Shown here in pieces: positions 20,705-29,943 of a stretch of DNA of 64,000 nt. The notes beneath the pieces were generated by a model. That model saw nothing but the letters and a program-made list of their open reading frames with translations, was not told the DNA's origin and searched no databases. This DNA is from Saccharomyces paradoxus (taxonomy: Eukaryota > Ascomycota > Saccharomycetes > Saccharomycetales > Saccharomycetaceae). The stretch spans positions 124,001 to 188,000 of the forward strand of contig NC_047488.1 of assembly GCF_002079055.1 (NCBI RefSeq), given 5' to 3'. The number at the start of each line of letters is the position of its first letter. The stretch's first letter is position 1. The translations under genes were made by a program, and so were the position numbers.

Positions 20705-20717
20705 CGTACTTCGTGAC
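20705..20717. promoter_or_regulatory. Abf1 site between PIN4 and SEC17
   Basis: CGTACTTCGTGAC is an exact reverse-complement match to RTCRYNNNNNACG. It is centrally placed in the 364-bp divergent PIN4-SEC17 promoter, where Abf1 would keep a nucleosome-free region. Confidence 0.65.
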
Positions 20718-20900
20718 ATGTTTGTTTGTTACCCTTATTGAATGCATCAGACTAACTTGAATTAATAAGGATATACTGGTATAGGGAAGGTGGAATTCAG
20801 GTAGCGATAAGAAGTGGTGAGCGTTGAAGCGGTTTTACTTGAACTAACTTCTGCACAACGAGAATACATAAGAACGCTATTACTAACAAAAAATTGAAAA

Positions 20901-21897
20901 ATGTCAGACCCTGTAGAGCTATTAAAAAGAGTATGTAGAAAAAATAATATAACCGAAGGGACAAAAAGAAACCTAGATCATTCCAGAAATTGCAGAGGCA
21001 AATTACTAACATTCGAATACGGGAATGGACATTCCCTGTTATGTTAAGGCTGAAAAGAAGGGTGTTCCTTCATCGGGTTTCATGAAACTGTTTAGCGGTT
21101 CTGATTCATACAAGTTTGAAGAGGCTGCTGATCTTTGTGTTCAGGCAGCAACCATTTACCGTCTAAGAAAAGAGTTGAACTTGGCAGGAGACTCGTTTTT
21201 GAAAGCTGCTGACTATCAGAAAAAAGCTGGTAATGAAGACGAAGCAGGTAATACCTACGTAGAGGCTTATAAATGCTTCAAAAGCGGTGGAAACTCTATC
21301 AACGCTGTGGATTCATTGGAAAACGCTATCCAAATTTTTACTAATAGGGGGCAATTCCGGAGAGGTGCTAATTTCAAGTTCGAACTAGGAGAAATTTTAG
21401 AAAATGATTTGCATGACTATTCGAAAGCTATAGATTGTTATGAGCTTGCCGGCGAGTGGTATGCTCAAGACCAGTCTGTGGCATTATCGAACAAGTGTTT
21501 TATCAAATGCGCAGATCTAAAGGCTCTCGATGGTCAGTATATTGAAGCAAGTGATATCTATTCCAAGTTGATTAAGAGCAGCATGGGGAATAGATTGAGT
21601 CAATGGAGTTTGAAGGATTACTTCTTAAAAAGGGGTCTCTGTCAGCTAGCCGCTACTGATGCAGTTGCTGCTGCAAGAACTTTACAAGAGGGGCAAAGTG
21701 AAGACCCAAATTTTGTAGATTCAAGGGAATCGAACTTTTTGAAAAGTTTAATCGATGCTGTTAATGAAGGTGATAGTGAACAGCTCAGCGAGAATTGTAA
21801 GGAATTTGATAATTTCATGAGACTAGATAAATGGAAAATTACCATTTTGAATAAAATCAAGGAATCCATCCAGCAACAAGAAGATGATTTGTTATGA
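20901..21897 (+). CDS. SEC17: Alpha-SNAP Sec17 (one intron)
   Basis: Exon 1 (20901-20930) encodes MSDPVELLKR and exon 2 (21049-21897) the rest, giving 292 residues as in S. cerevisiae. Sec17 binds SNARE bundles and recruits and stimulates the Sec18 ATPase for SNARE disassembly after fusion. The protein is a stack of TPR-like helical hairpins, and the membrane-inserting loop GFMKLF lies near residue 21. The C-terminal QQEDDLL includes the conserved leucine that activates Sec18. Exon 2 is also open upstream into the intron to an ATG at 21025, which I take as incidental. Confidence 0.97.
20931..21048 (+). other. SEC17 intron
   Basis: A 118-nt intron with 5' GTATGT, an exact TACTAAC branch point at 21004-21010 and 3' TTAAG|G at 21048. 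It lies between codons 10 and 11. Confidence 0.9.
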
Positions 21898-22016
21898 TCA
21901 GCATATACTTACGCGCACATACATATATATTATAAATGTAACACTTGTTTTACCCAAAACGGCCAAGTGATTGTCTGCCAGCCGTGCACCTTTTCTTCGA
22001 GATAAATATGTAGCGA

Positions 22017-22161
22017 TGACTTAGTGGACGAAGGAGTATTGGAGCTATATACTTCCAGCGTTGATCAAGCATAATAAACCTTTGTTTATGTGTTTCGACA
22101 GTTATTGCAAGAGCGAAGCTAAGGCCATCATTTCACAAGAAGTTGGTTGCGGTTCGAATCT
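22017..22161 (+). ncRNA. tRNA-relic-like A box and B box (ZOD1-like)
   Basis: TGACTTAGTGG at 22017-22027 matches a tRNA A box in 10 of 11 positions of TGGCNNAGTGG. GGTTCGAATCT at 22151-22161 matches the B box GGTTCGANTCC in 10 of 11. The 134-bp spacing fits an intron-containing tRNA gene. GAGCTATATAC lies where an anticodon region with TAT would be. I cannot fold a good cloverleaf. S. cerevisiae has a Pol III-bound tRNA-Ile(UAU) relic called ZOD1, which I believe lies in this gap, but I am not certain. No T4 run lies between the boxes, and TTTT occurs at 22198-22201. Confidence 0.45.
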
Positions 22162-22599
22162 GTCGTACGCTGTGTAATGTAAGGATCTTCCCTTAGCTTT
22201 TCTGATCCGGAACCCTTGAGGGATATTACGCATCGCGTATCTTCATACGATGGCTGTAGTTTGTTGACTTGCATTCTTGATACTAAGCAATAGATGGCAC
22301 TTTTCTCGTTTCTTTTCCTTCGTTATATAACGTAACCTTTTTTTTTTTTTACTTCCCTATCCTGCCCCTTATCACTCTAAATAAGAGGGCCATAGATAAG
22401 CAAAGTCAGAACTCTGCCTTATTTATCTATTACTAAACACAACACATTATAGCCTAACATTACAACAACACTTTTTCTTCCTTACAATAATAAGCGAAGG
22501 TTTTACGAACTGCAAACTAACTGTAACACCTGAGTGAAGAGCAGAGAGTAGTATTAATAAACGAAAAGGGAGAAGCTTATCTTACTGTAGGAAAACAAA
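22162..22599 (+). promoter_or_regulatory. MOH1 upstream region
   Basis: The segment holds a poly-T tract (about 22338-22350), CCCCTTA near 22365 (a stress-response or Gis1/Rph1-like core) and a T/C-rich leader. These fit the stationary-phase induction known for MOH1. I see no other gene. Confidence 0.45.
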
Positions 22600-23016
22600 A
22601 TGGGACTGCGTTACTCCATATACATTGAAAATCCGTTATCTTCCCCATCATCATCGTACAAATCAATAAACGACCCTTTATTCCACTCTCAGCACCGATC
22701 GCAAAAAAACGTAAGCTTCATCACCTACGGTTGTAGACATTGCAAGACACATCTTTCTAGTTCTTTCCAGATTATTTCTAGAGATTATAGGGGTAGGACT
22801 GGAACCGCTTATTTAATGAACAAAGTTGTTAACGTTGTTGAAGGAAAGGTCGAGCAACGAAGAATGTTGACTGGTGACTACTTGGTTTGTGATATTCTTT
22901 GCCATTGGTGCAAGAGGAATGTTGGATGGAAATACTTGCAGAGCAGCAATGATGATCAACAGTATAAGGAAGGTAAGTTCATCTTAGAGCTGAAGAACAT
23001 TTGTAAATGTACTTAA
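22600..23016 (+). CDS. MOH1: Yippee-like zinc protein Moh1
   Basis: A 138-residue member of the Yippee/YPEL family (Mis18/cereblon fold). The zinc-binding pairs are C45/C48 (YGCRHC) and C101/C104 (CHWC), with the family signature [27 protein letters not shown] in two adjacent blocks. The human homologue YPEL5 is a part of the CTLH/GID ubiquitin ligase, and Moh1 is expressed on entry to stationary phase. The first 35 residues are non-conserved and Ser-rich. The ATG chosen is the first in frame after a long T-rich leader. Confidence 0.94.
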
Positions 23017-23675
23017 TGTGTTCCTTTGTTTGCTAACTAGCACCTTTTCAGTACGTTGTAGCGTATGGTTCATTTTCAAGAATCTGGTCTTCCTTCCTTC
23101 TATATTGATAAGGTATATTTTTATTCGTGTTTCAGTTACTGATCTGGGTTAATTGGGTTTGGGTTTGGTCAGGTTTTTTTTTTTCAAGTAATTTTTATTT
23201 TCTCATGGTGGTTTTTATCTTACTGATTTATATTTTTTTTTTTTATTCAGAAGAAAACTGAACAGATAATCTCTTATTAGGCTAACTACTCTATGTTTAT
23301 CTTACAAGGCCATCGAAAGTACATCCTTGGTGATTCTTACGTTACTTTCTTTTACTTATAAGAAAGTCATGTTTTCTCTGTTTTGTATACTCAAGGATAT
23401 GTAGCAGCGTCTACATTTTGTTTAGCGTGTTTCCTAAAACTGGAGTGATTTTGAAAACTTTTATGAAGCAGTTTTCAATACATAACTGTTTAACATAAAC
23501 ATTCTTATAAAATGGAAAATATATAATGATAACTATAACATTTTTAAAGTACAACATATTCTACTTTTAGAATAAATCACAATATACAAGGACAGCTTTG
23601 GAACGGACAGAAACGATTCGGATCCTAGGCAAAAGTGCAAAAGGAAGAGAAAATGGTCCATGTGATATAGATAGA
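23017..23675. other. Convergent MOH1-EDE1 spacer with candidate replication origin
   Basis: This 659-bp AT-rich spacer lies between two convergent genes. ATTTATATTTT at 23226-23236 is an exact 11/11 match to the ARS consensus WTTTAYRTTTW and is followed by a T tract. Intergenic, convergent, AT-rich placement is usual for yeast origins. No frame of 60 or more codons is present, so the S. cerevisiae ORF YBL048W (RRT1) that belongs here has no counterpart. Confidence 0.45.
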
Positions 23676-26600
23676 CTAAGCACTATCCAACAAAAAGTTG
23701 GTGGCGGCTTCCAAATCCCAGTTGCACTTTTCCAAGGCGTTATGTGCTTCTTCTTCCGTGAACCCCATGCCACTTAACTCTTCAACGGCTAGGGACTTTG
23801 GAGTAGTTGCAACTCCGCGGTTAACTATTGAACCTTTTTGCAAACTAGCATCAATAATCGGATCATTCTTCAATGGGACCGGCTGTTGTGGAATACTTGG
23901 CGCAGCTATATTCGTTGGCGCATCTATCTTGGTTGGCTCAGCTTTGGAATTACCAAATCCAGCAAAAATCTCGTCCCACTCATCGTTGCTTACTTGAGCA
24001 GGATCACTGGCTGATTGTTGTTGAACTTGTGGTTTTGATGAGCTAGTTAACGTCCCTGTAAAAGTATTTGATTGCAATTCATCATCGAGATCCTTATGGT
24101 CTATGGTTTCAAATTGCTCCATCGACCCAGCATTGGCAACATTCTCAAATTCTGATTCTGTATCAGCACCATTATCTTCCTCTACTGCGGCCTGCTCTAA
24201 TCCTGCGAACTCGTCATCAAATTCGTCCTTAGCAGGCAGAATGAAACCAGCGTTTGGTTCTTGAGAACCACCCTCATTATGTGAAAGAGAAGTATTCTGA
24301 GCTTGATATTTTAAATTTTGTTCAGCGTCAATGCCCAAACTTGGTTTAGATTGAGGATTGTACGGAGTTTGAGAGGATTTCATTGTTGCTGATGGAATTT
24401 CTCTGGTATCTTCGAACTCATCATCATCTGAAGAGGATGAATCGCTTTCATCGATATGTAATTCCTGGATTGGTGGAAACTCCTCATTTATTGTCTTTGC
24501 TTTTGGTTGAGCAGAGAGTTTTGGGGATTCTTGGATAGAATTGACCGACTCACCGTCTTCATTCGAATTAGTCCTTTTCGTGGTACTACCGTTTTCAATA
24601 ACTTCTGTGGTTTCGTTGCTCAAAACATCGGTAGAAGCAGTAGCAGGGGCAGCTTCCCATTCGCCGGGAATATGCGACAAGTTTCCGGTCTTATCCCTAT
24701 TCGCAGCATTATTGATGGTGTCGCGTTCTTCTAGTGTTTCTGGCAACTCAACATCATCTCTGACGGATTGAGGAGCATTGTTTGCAACTGACGAAGTTAA
24801 CGATTGGCTTCTTGGAATACCATATTCATTCAAATCACCATCGAATCTATCGCTTAATGTTTCAGTTAAGTTTGCGTTTGCTGTCTCATTTCCAGGCTCA
24901 GTACCGTTGTTTGTATTGGCGTTTTCACTATCGCTTTGAGATCCTAAAGTTGGAACGTCTCTATCAAATACGTCACTTTCGGTTCTTTCTGTCTTTTCTT
25001 CATCGTCCTTAACCCTGTTAACATTCAAATTTGAATTCTCAACAGTAGTCTCAACAAATTTGGATACTGTATCTTCGTGAACATTTTCTCTCGGTGTGAC
25101 TTCTTTAGTCGTTGTATCTGTATTAGAGGCGCTTTTCGCAATAATGTCCTTAGAATCTTCAGGTAATTGCCCCATAGCTAAATTCATTTGTCTTTCGGAT
25201 AACTCTCTCACATTATTGGCATATTCGATGTTTCTTTCCTTTAATTCTTGATCAGCTTTTTCAAAAGAAGCCTTCCTCTGGGATAGATCGTCGAACATTG
25301 CTTGCAACTTAGAAACGTGCTGATGGTAAAGATTTTCTTGTTCTTCAATCTGTTTGTTACGTTCTTCTAATTGTTTTTCACGGTCTGTTAAATCAGTATC
25401 CTTGTCAGACAAATCTTGATATTTAGCCTGTAATTGCGCGTGCTGCTCTTCCACCGTCTTTTGATAATCATTCAATTCCTTTTGCTTAGTTAAATAAACG
25501 CTTATCTTTTCGCCAAGACCATTGATTTCTTTCTGCAAGTTTGTTACTGTAATTTGATTCAACTCTAGCTGTTTAGAATTAACATCTACCATTGACCTTT
25601 CTTGCTTGACGTGTTGTTGTTTTTCATTTAACTGTGACTGTAAAGAGGCTGTCATCGAATTCAAATTCGTAATTTGTTCTTTCAGTTCAGCATTCTTGGT
25701 TTGAGATTCTTGCAAATCAGTAGTTAGTTCATTGAGTTTGGACTCAGCGGCATGGTAGTTTGCTTCGGAGACAGCCAACTGTTGTGCTAATGTTTCATTT
25801 TCTTTATTTACTTGAATTAGTTGTGCTTCAAGCTGTTCGGTTTGTTTAACGTTTTGGTCATGGGTAGAACGTAAATTGTTCAATTTGATTTGAATAGAAT
25901 TCTTCATCTCGGTAACACGCTTTAACTCCTGAGTGGCTCTTGATTTTTTATCATTGGTTATGCTTGCTTGCTTGGACAGGGAGTTTACCTGGTTCGATAA
26001 ATTGGCCATTTCAGTGGTAGCGTTAGATAACTGAGCTGAAGCTTCACCATCTGCAAATAAGTCCTGGTTCTTAAACGCATTATTGGAAGATCTTGAAAGA
26101 GCAGATGCGCCTAGAGCGGCGGCACCCACTGCCACACCCATAGCGGCACCAGTGGCAGCACTAGTGGCAGCGCCTGCTGGCATGCTAAACGCAGAAAAGT
26201 TTGGAACTTGTGGCAGTGTTGTAGAAGCTGCACGTTTGATTGGACTTGAAGCATGCTTTGGAACTGGTGGAGGTTGGGCGCTAAAGGCATCACGAGTCTC
26301 CTTTAGTTGATCTTGTTCCTCTGGTTCTTCCTTAATTATACTCTGCCCAAAGTTCGACGTTGGCGTAAATTTTTTTAACCCAGAAGAGGAATGGGTTAAA
26401 GTTGGGGGTTGCTGTGGTTGTTGTTGTAATGTTGCTTGGCCGCTGTTATCATATGAGAAACTATTATTTGTGTTGTTCTGAATCACAGCTTGTGTTTTAG
26501 TGGGAGAAGGGGAGCTGAATGATGGATTCAAAGCCAGTAAATCACTCAAAGAACCGTTGTTTGAGTTTTGGGGAAGAACTTGTGGAACCGCTGGTTGAGT

Positions 26601-27818
26601 ACTAACAGCTGGTGCTGATACTTGGTGTGGCATATCCTGTAAGGATGGCTTACTTGCTCTTGAAGGGATGGCAATTTGAGGTGCGCTTTGTTGTTGAGGA
26701 AGTGGGTTTGGTGGATATAGCCCCAGAGCGGGGGATTGCAATAATTCATTGGGAATAACATCCGGTAACTCGACACCAGCATTCTTTTTTTGAATTAAAA
26801 ACATGGCAATGGCAAATTCTAATTTGGTGAATTCAGCATTGTTATGAATGTCAGCTAAGTCCCAGATGGTGGCCAACGTCTCTTGGTTTAATTTAGACGA
26901 TAAGAAGAAGGGAACCAACACAGCAGAACTTAGCGAGCCGGCATGTTGCTTATCTAACGAATCAAAGATTGTATCAAATTGTTGTTTTTTTTCAAAACTT
27001 AAAGACCAGTCTGAAGCGGCATTACTGAATGCACCGGTAGATAGGCGTGATATGGTGGAATGCCTTGTTAGTGAAGATACGCCCGTAGAGTTTGCACTCA
27101 AGGGAGTAGTCCTGTTTTGTTGGTTAACAATAGAAGGTTCTAAACGAATAGAATCCCACAACTGGGTAGGTAACGCAGCAGGTGGTGGGTTCATGCTAGG
27201 ATGATGACACATAGAAAGTTGAATCAAGTACATGGCCATTATAAACTCAGATTTGTCTAAAACACCGGAAGTGTCTCTATCACAAAGAGCCCAAATTTCG
27301 CCCAAAGTCTGATTTGGTAATCTTGCCTTTAAAAATATGTCCTTCGCTTTATCTCCAGGAACCGTTTGAGCACCCTTTGCTGTCCTGTCAAACAATTGTG
27401 AAAATTTAGCAATATCATTCGCGGATAAGGGAGGAATTTCAGTGTTATTTGCATTGGCTGTTCCACTAGTGCTTTGCATAGGAGTTGGGTTCTGGCTTAT
27501 AGAAAGAGCAGCCAGTTGAGTGGGTGCGTTCTCATACAGTGCAGTGGAAATTGGTTGGTTAGGGGCTTGTTGCAATTGAGCAATCATTCTCAAAGCAGCT
27601 GAAAACTCGTTAAAATTCAAAAACCCCTTATTATCTATATCAACCATAGCCCAAACTTGAGATAGTATTTGCCCTGGAAGCCCAGAAGACGCAAAGAGTG
27701 GTCTCACTGCCTCGCCAGTGACCACCCCGAGATCTTCCGCATCCAACTGATGAAATTTCTGATTATAAAAGGCTTGTTCCTGAGAGGATAACGGAGCCCT
27801 AAAAGTAATAGATGTCAT
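23676..27818 (-). CDS. EDE1: Endocytic scaffold Ede1 (Eps15-like)
   Basis: A 1380-residue protein (S. cerevisiae 1381). Ede1 arrives first at clathrin-mediated endocytic sites and nucleates them by binding adaptors, lipids and ubiquitin. Three EH domains lie at about 9-105, 130-228 and 275-370, each with an EF-hand-type loop such as DRDTSGVLDKSEF. Pro/Gln-rich linkers follow, then an Ala/Gly-rich stretch (about 535-560) and a long coiled coil (about 600-900, which drives oligomerisation and condensation). After an acidic disordered region a C-terminal UBA domain (about 1338-1378, MGFTEEEAHNALEKCNWDLE) binds ubiquitin. It is divergent from PSY4. Confidence 0.97.
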   Translation of the reverse strand: MTSITFRAPLSSQEQAFYNQKFHQLDAEDLGVVTGEAVRPLFASSGLPGQILSQVWAMVDIDNKGFLNFNEFSAALRMIAQLQQAPNQPISTALYENAPTQLAALSISQNPTPMQSTSGTANANNTEIPPLSANDIAKFSQLFDRTAKGAQTVPGDKAKDIFLKARLPNQTLGEIWALCDRDTSGVLDKSEFIMAMYLIQLSMCHHPSMNPPPAALPTQLWDSIRLEPSIVNQQNRTTPLSANSTGVSSLTRHSTISRLSTGAFSNAASDWSLSFEKKQQFDTIFDSLDKQHAGSLSSAVLVPFFLSSKLNQETLATIWDLADIHNNAEFTKLEFAIAMFLIQKKNAGVELPDVIPNELLQSPALGLYPPNPLPQQQSAPQIAIPSRASKPSLQDMPHQVSAPAVSTQPAVPQVLPQNSNNGSLSDLLALNPSFSSPSPTKTQAVIQNNTNNSFSYDNSGQATLQQQPQQPPTLTHSSSGLKKFTPTSNFGQSIIKEEPEEQDQLKETRDAFSAQPPPVPKHASSPIKRAASTTLPQVPNFSAFSMPAGAATSAATGAAMGVAVGAAALGASALSRSSNNAFKNQDLFADGEASAQLSNATTEMANLSNQVNSLSKQASITNDKKSRATQELKRVTEMKNSIQIKLNNLRSTHDQNVKQTEQLEAQLIQVNKENETLAQQLAVSEANYHAAESKLNELTTDLQESQTKNAELKEQITNLNSMTASLQSQLNEKQQHVKQERSMVDVNSKQLELNQITVTNLQKEINGLGEKISVYLTKQKELNDYQKTVEEQHAQLQAKYQDLSDKDTDLTDREKQLEERNKQIEEQENLYHQHVSKLQAMFDDLSQRKASFEKADQELKERNIEYANNVRELSERQMNLAMGQLPEDSKDIIAKSASNTDTTTKEVTPRENVHEDTVSKFVETTVENSNLNVNRVKDDEEKTERTESDVFDRDVPTLGSQSDSENANTNNGTEPGNETANANLTETLSDRFDGDLNEYGIPRSQSLTSSVANNAPQSVRDDVELPETLEERDTINNAANRDKTGNLSHIPGEWEAAPATASTDVLSNETTEVIENGSTTKRTNSNEDGESVNSIQESPKLSAQPKAKTINEEFPPIQELHIDESDSSSSDDDEFEDTREIPSATMKSSQTPYNPQSKPSLGIDAEQNLKYQAQNTSLSHNEGGSQEPNAGFILPAKDEFDDEFAGLEQAAVEEDNGADTESEFENVANAGSMEQFETIDHKDLDDELQSNTFTGTLTSSSKPQVQQQSASDPAQVSNDEWDEIFAGFGNSKAEPTKIDAPTNIAAPSIPQQPVPLKNDPIIDASLQKGSIVNRGVATTPKSLAVEELSGMGFTEEEAHNALEKCNWDLEAATNFLLDSA

Positions 27819-28211
27819 GTCCTATTTCGTTTAAATCCTATTGAAAACACGAATAAAAATAGGAAAAAAGATAGATCTAGAAATTCGCGAATCTATTTAA
27901 AAGGTGCGACACGCTATGTTGTTTCGCGAGAACTAGTAAATCTCTATCTTAAAACACTCTGTTGTGTGTTGTTTTCAAAGTGCTCTGTTGTATATTGTTT
28001 CCAAGTTGCTTTTGAAAAGGGGTTTTGCAATAGTTGAAGATTTTGATTATAGGAGAAATCTAGTCCGTCCTCCTCCTCCGAAGCATCGACGGGTAATAAC
28101 CGTGTAGTTTTTCATTTCGCGACCGAAAAGTATGCATTTTGACATAGCTAACAATATGTGTTATCTTTTCTGAAGGTGTTTTCATCAATTGTCAAAGCAC
28201 AGCAGGAAGCG
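27819..28211. promoter_or_regulatory. Divergent EDE1-PSY4 promoter
   Basis: The region has three TCGCGA palindromes (27885-27890, 27924-27929, 28117-28122), two of them within TTTCGCG, which is the SBF-type core CGCGAAA on the other strand. There is an exact Reb1 core CGGGTAA at 28090-28096. A 26-bp unit is tandemly duplicated with five mismatches at 27957-27982 and 27983-28008. A five-codon upstream ORF begins at 28156. Confidence 0.55.
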
Positions 28212-29570
28212 ATGAGCTCGAAGATGTTGGATGATGTGGACAATAATATGATGGGTATCAAGTCTATCAATCTATATGAACTACTTAGCGATGTGGTGAA
28301 ACAGGGCGATAAAACGCGATTGATGATGGCGGGTCCCCAGCAAGTTCTGCCTGACCTAATTCGGCATATCACTGAAACTATACCGTTTGACCTATTTATA
28401 AACCTCAAGAATGGAATGAGCAATGCCAGAAGTCTCGTTACCAGATTAAATTGTCTCGGTAAGTTTCTGAATGATAATTTTTTACAAAACCATGCATTCC
28501 CATTCACAATACTTCGGATATGCGAATTATGTTATGATCCTTTCAAATATTATAAAATCAATGAATTGGAGAAGTTTGTAAATGCGCTGGAAAAATGTTG
28601 CATGGTAACTAGCAGTTGGCAGGATCTTGAGAAAAACCCAGACGGCGAGAAGGAAGAGGATGATAAGGAGAAGGATATCAGCTTCATCAAGAATCAAGAA
28701 GATGTTTCGCTACTAAAGATACCGTGGATGACTGAGGACAGTATCAGCGAGTTAGTACCCTTTATAAAAGAAATCGATTCTATAATGAGTGTCAACCTAG
28801 GCTACGATGATGAGGATGAAGAGGATGAAGACAATGGCGACGGAGAAGAAGGATTTTTTGATGGTGATGAAAATGGGGAAATGGAGAATAAGGGCAAGCG
28901 TAATGTTTTGTTGAAAGATGAGAATTTCATGGTGGAAGAATACTATGAGGATGACTGCGACATAAACGATGATAATAACGATAAGGAGAGGCAAAATAGA
29001 AAGAGCGCTGCTACCAAGGATAACAGTGATTACGAAGATGAAGACGACGATGACAACGATGAGGATTATCACGAAGATGACGCAGATGAAGAAGACGAAG
29101 AAGACGATCATATGGGAAGCACAGATGACGACGAAGACGATGATGAAGATAGGCGAATGGGCGGGAATAACAAGATGCAAAAATTTGACGAAAAAAATGA
29201 AACTCCAAGGAAGAGGAAGCCCACAGATTTAGATAACTTTGAATATGATGAATCACCATCGTTCACAAACATGGATCTAACGACACCAAAGAAATATAAA
29301 CATACCACAGCAGGCAGATTCTCCATAATAGAATCACCATCATCTTCGCTCGTCGATGCCATGGATGGAAGTCATGAGATTTCATCGAGCCAAGAGGAGG
29401 AGAAAGAGGATCGTCATGGAAATGACGAGGATCGGAGTGAAGGATTGTTACAAGGTGACGAATTGGTGAGCCCGTCGATGAGTTCCTCACAAGAGGATAA
29501 GATGGTTGCGATTGCTGGTATTACTTACCATGAGAATATCAGCAGTCCGTTAGGCAAGAAGTCCAGATGA
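28212..29570 (+). CDS. PSY4: Protein phosphatase 4 regulatory subunit Psy4
   Basis: A 452-residue protein if the first in-frame ATG (28212, MSSKMLDD) is used. The frame stays open upstream to a GTG at 28158 but has no ATG there. Psy4 is the R2-type subunit of the Pph3-Psy2-Psy4 phosphatase, which removes phosphate from gamma-H2AX and Rad53 after DNA damage. The conserved PPP4R2 domain covers about 1-190 (DLIRHITETIPFDLFINLKN, FPFTILRICELCYDPFKYYK). The rest is dominated by Asp/Glu runs (about 200-340) with Ser/Thr-rich conserved islands such as RKRKPTDLDNFEYDESPS. S. cerevisiae has 441 residues, and the acidic repeats explain the difference. Confidence 0.92.
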   Translation: MSSKMLDDVDNNMMGIKSINLYELLSDVVKQGDKTRLMMAGPQQVLPDLIRHITETIPFDLFINLKNGMSNARSLVTRLNCLGKFLNDNFLQNHAFPFTILRICELCYDPFKYYKINELEKFVNALEKCCMVTSSWQDLEKNPDGEKEEDDKEKDISFIKNQEDVSLLKIPWMTEDSISELVPFIKEIDSIMSVNLGYDDEDEEDEDNGDGEEGFFDGDENGEMENKGKRNVLLKDENFMVEEYYEDDCDINDDNNDKERQNRKSAATKDNSDYEDEDDDDNDEDYHEDDADEEDEEDDHMGSTDDDEDDDEDRRMGGNNKMQKFDEKNETPRKRKPTDLDNFEYDESPSFTNMDLTTPKKYKHTTAGRFSIIESPSSSLVDAMDGSHEISSSQEEEKEDRHGNDEDRSEGLLQGDELVSPSMSSSQEDKMVAIAGITYHENISSPLGKKSR

Positions 29571-29943
29571 TTGAGAGGTGACTTCTTTCCAACAAATTTT
29601 TCATTTGCATAGTATCATTAAATATAATTTACCAGAAAAAAGTTCATCTTTCTTATTTTAAAAGTTGATAGTTCTTCAGGATCTTGGTTACTTATATATA
29701 TATAAAATAAGACGTTTATTTAATCTTGGTTTTTTACGCGTTTCTTTTTTTTTTTTGTAATTTCTACTTTTGCAAGGCAGAATGTCCTCGCCAATAAATA
29801 ATGAAGAGCTGTTTGGGTTACTAGAATATAAAATACATGTAAAAAAATTCATTTATGGTGTGAGTGTACGAGCGTGCATGTATACATCTGGCTGCTTGCC
29901 TGTTTCTATTTTTATGTGCATGGAAAATATATTATCACACATC
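29571..29943. other. Convergent PSY4-COR1 spacer
   Basis: This is 373 bp of 3' sequence with a TATATA tract near 29695 and poly-T near 29748. A 69-codon frame from 29782 overlaps the end of COR1 antisense and is not supported as a gene. Confidence 0.45.

Noticed and set aside
28797-29259. Long minus-strand frames within PSY4
   Set aside because: They are reverse readings of Asp/Glu repeat codons, giving Ile/Val/Phe or His/Leu runs.
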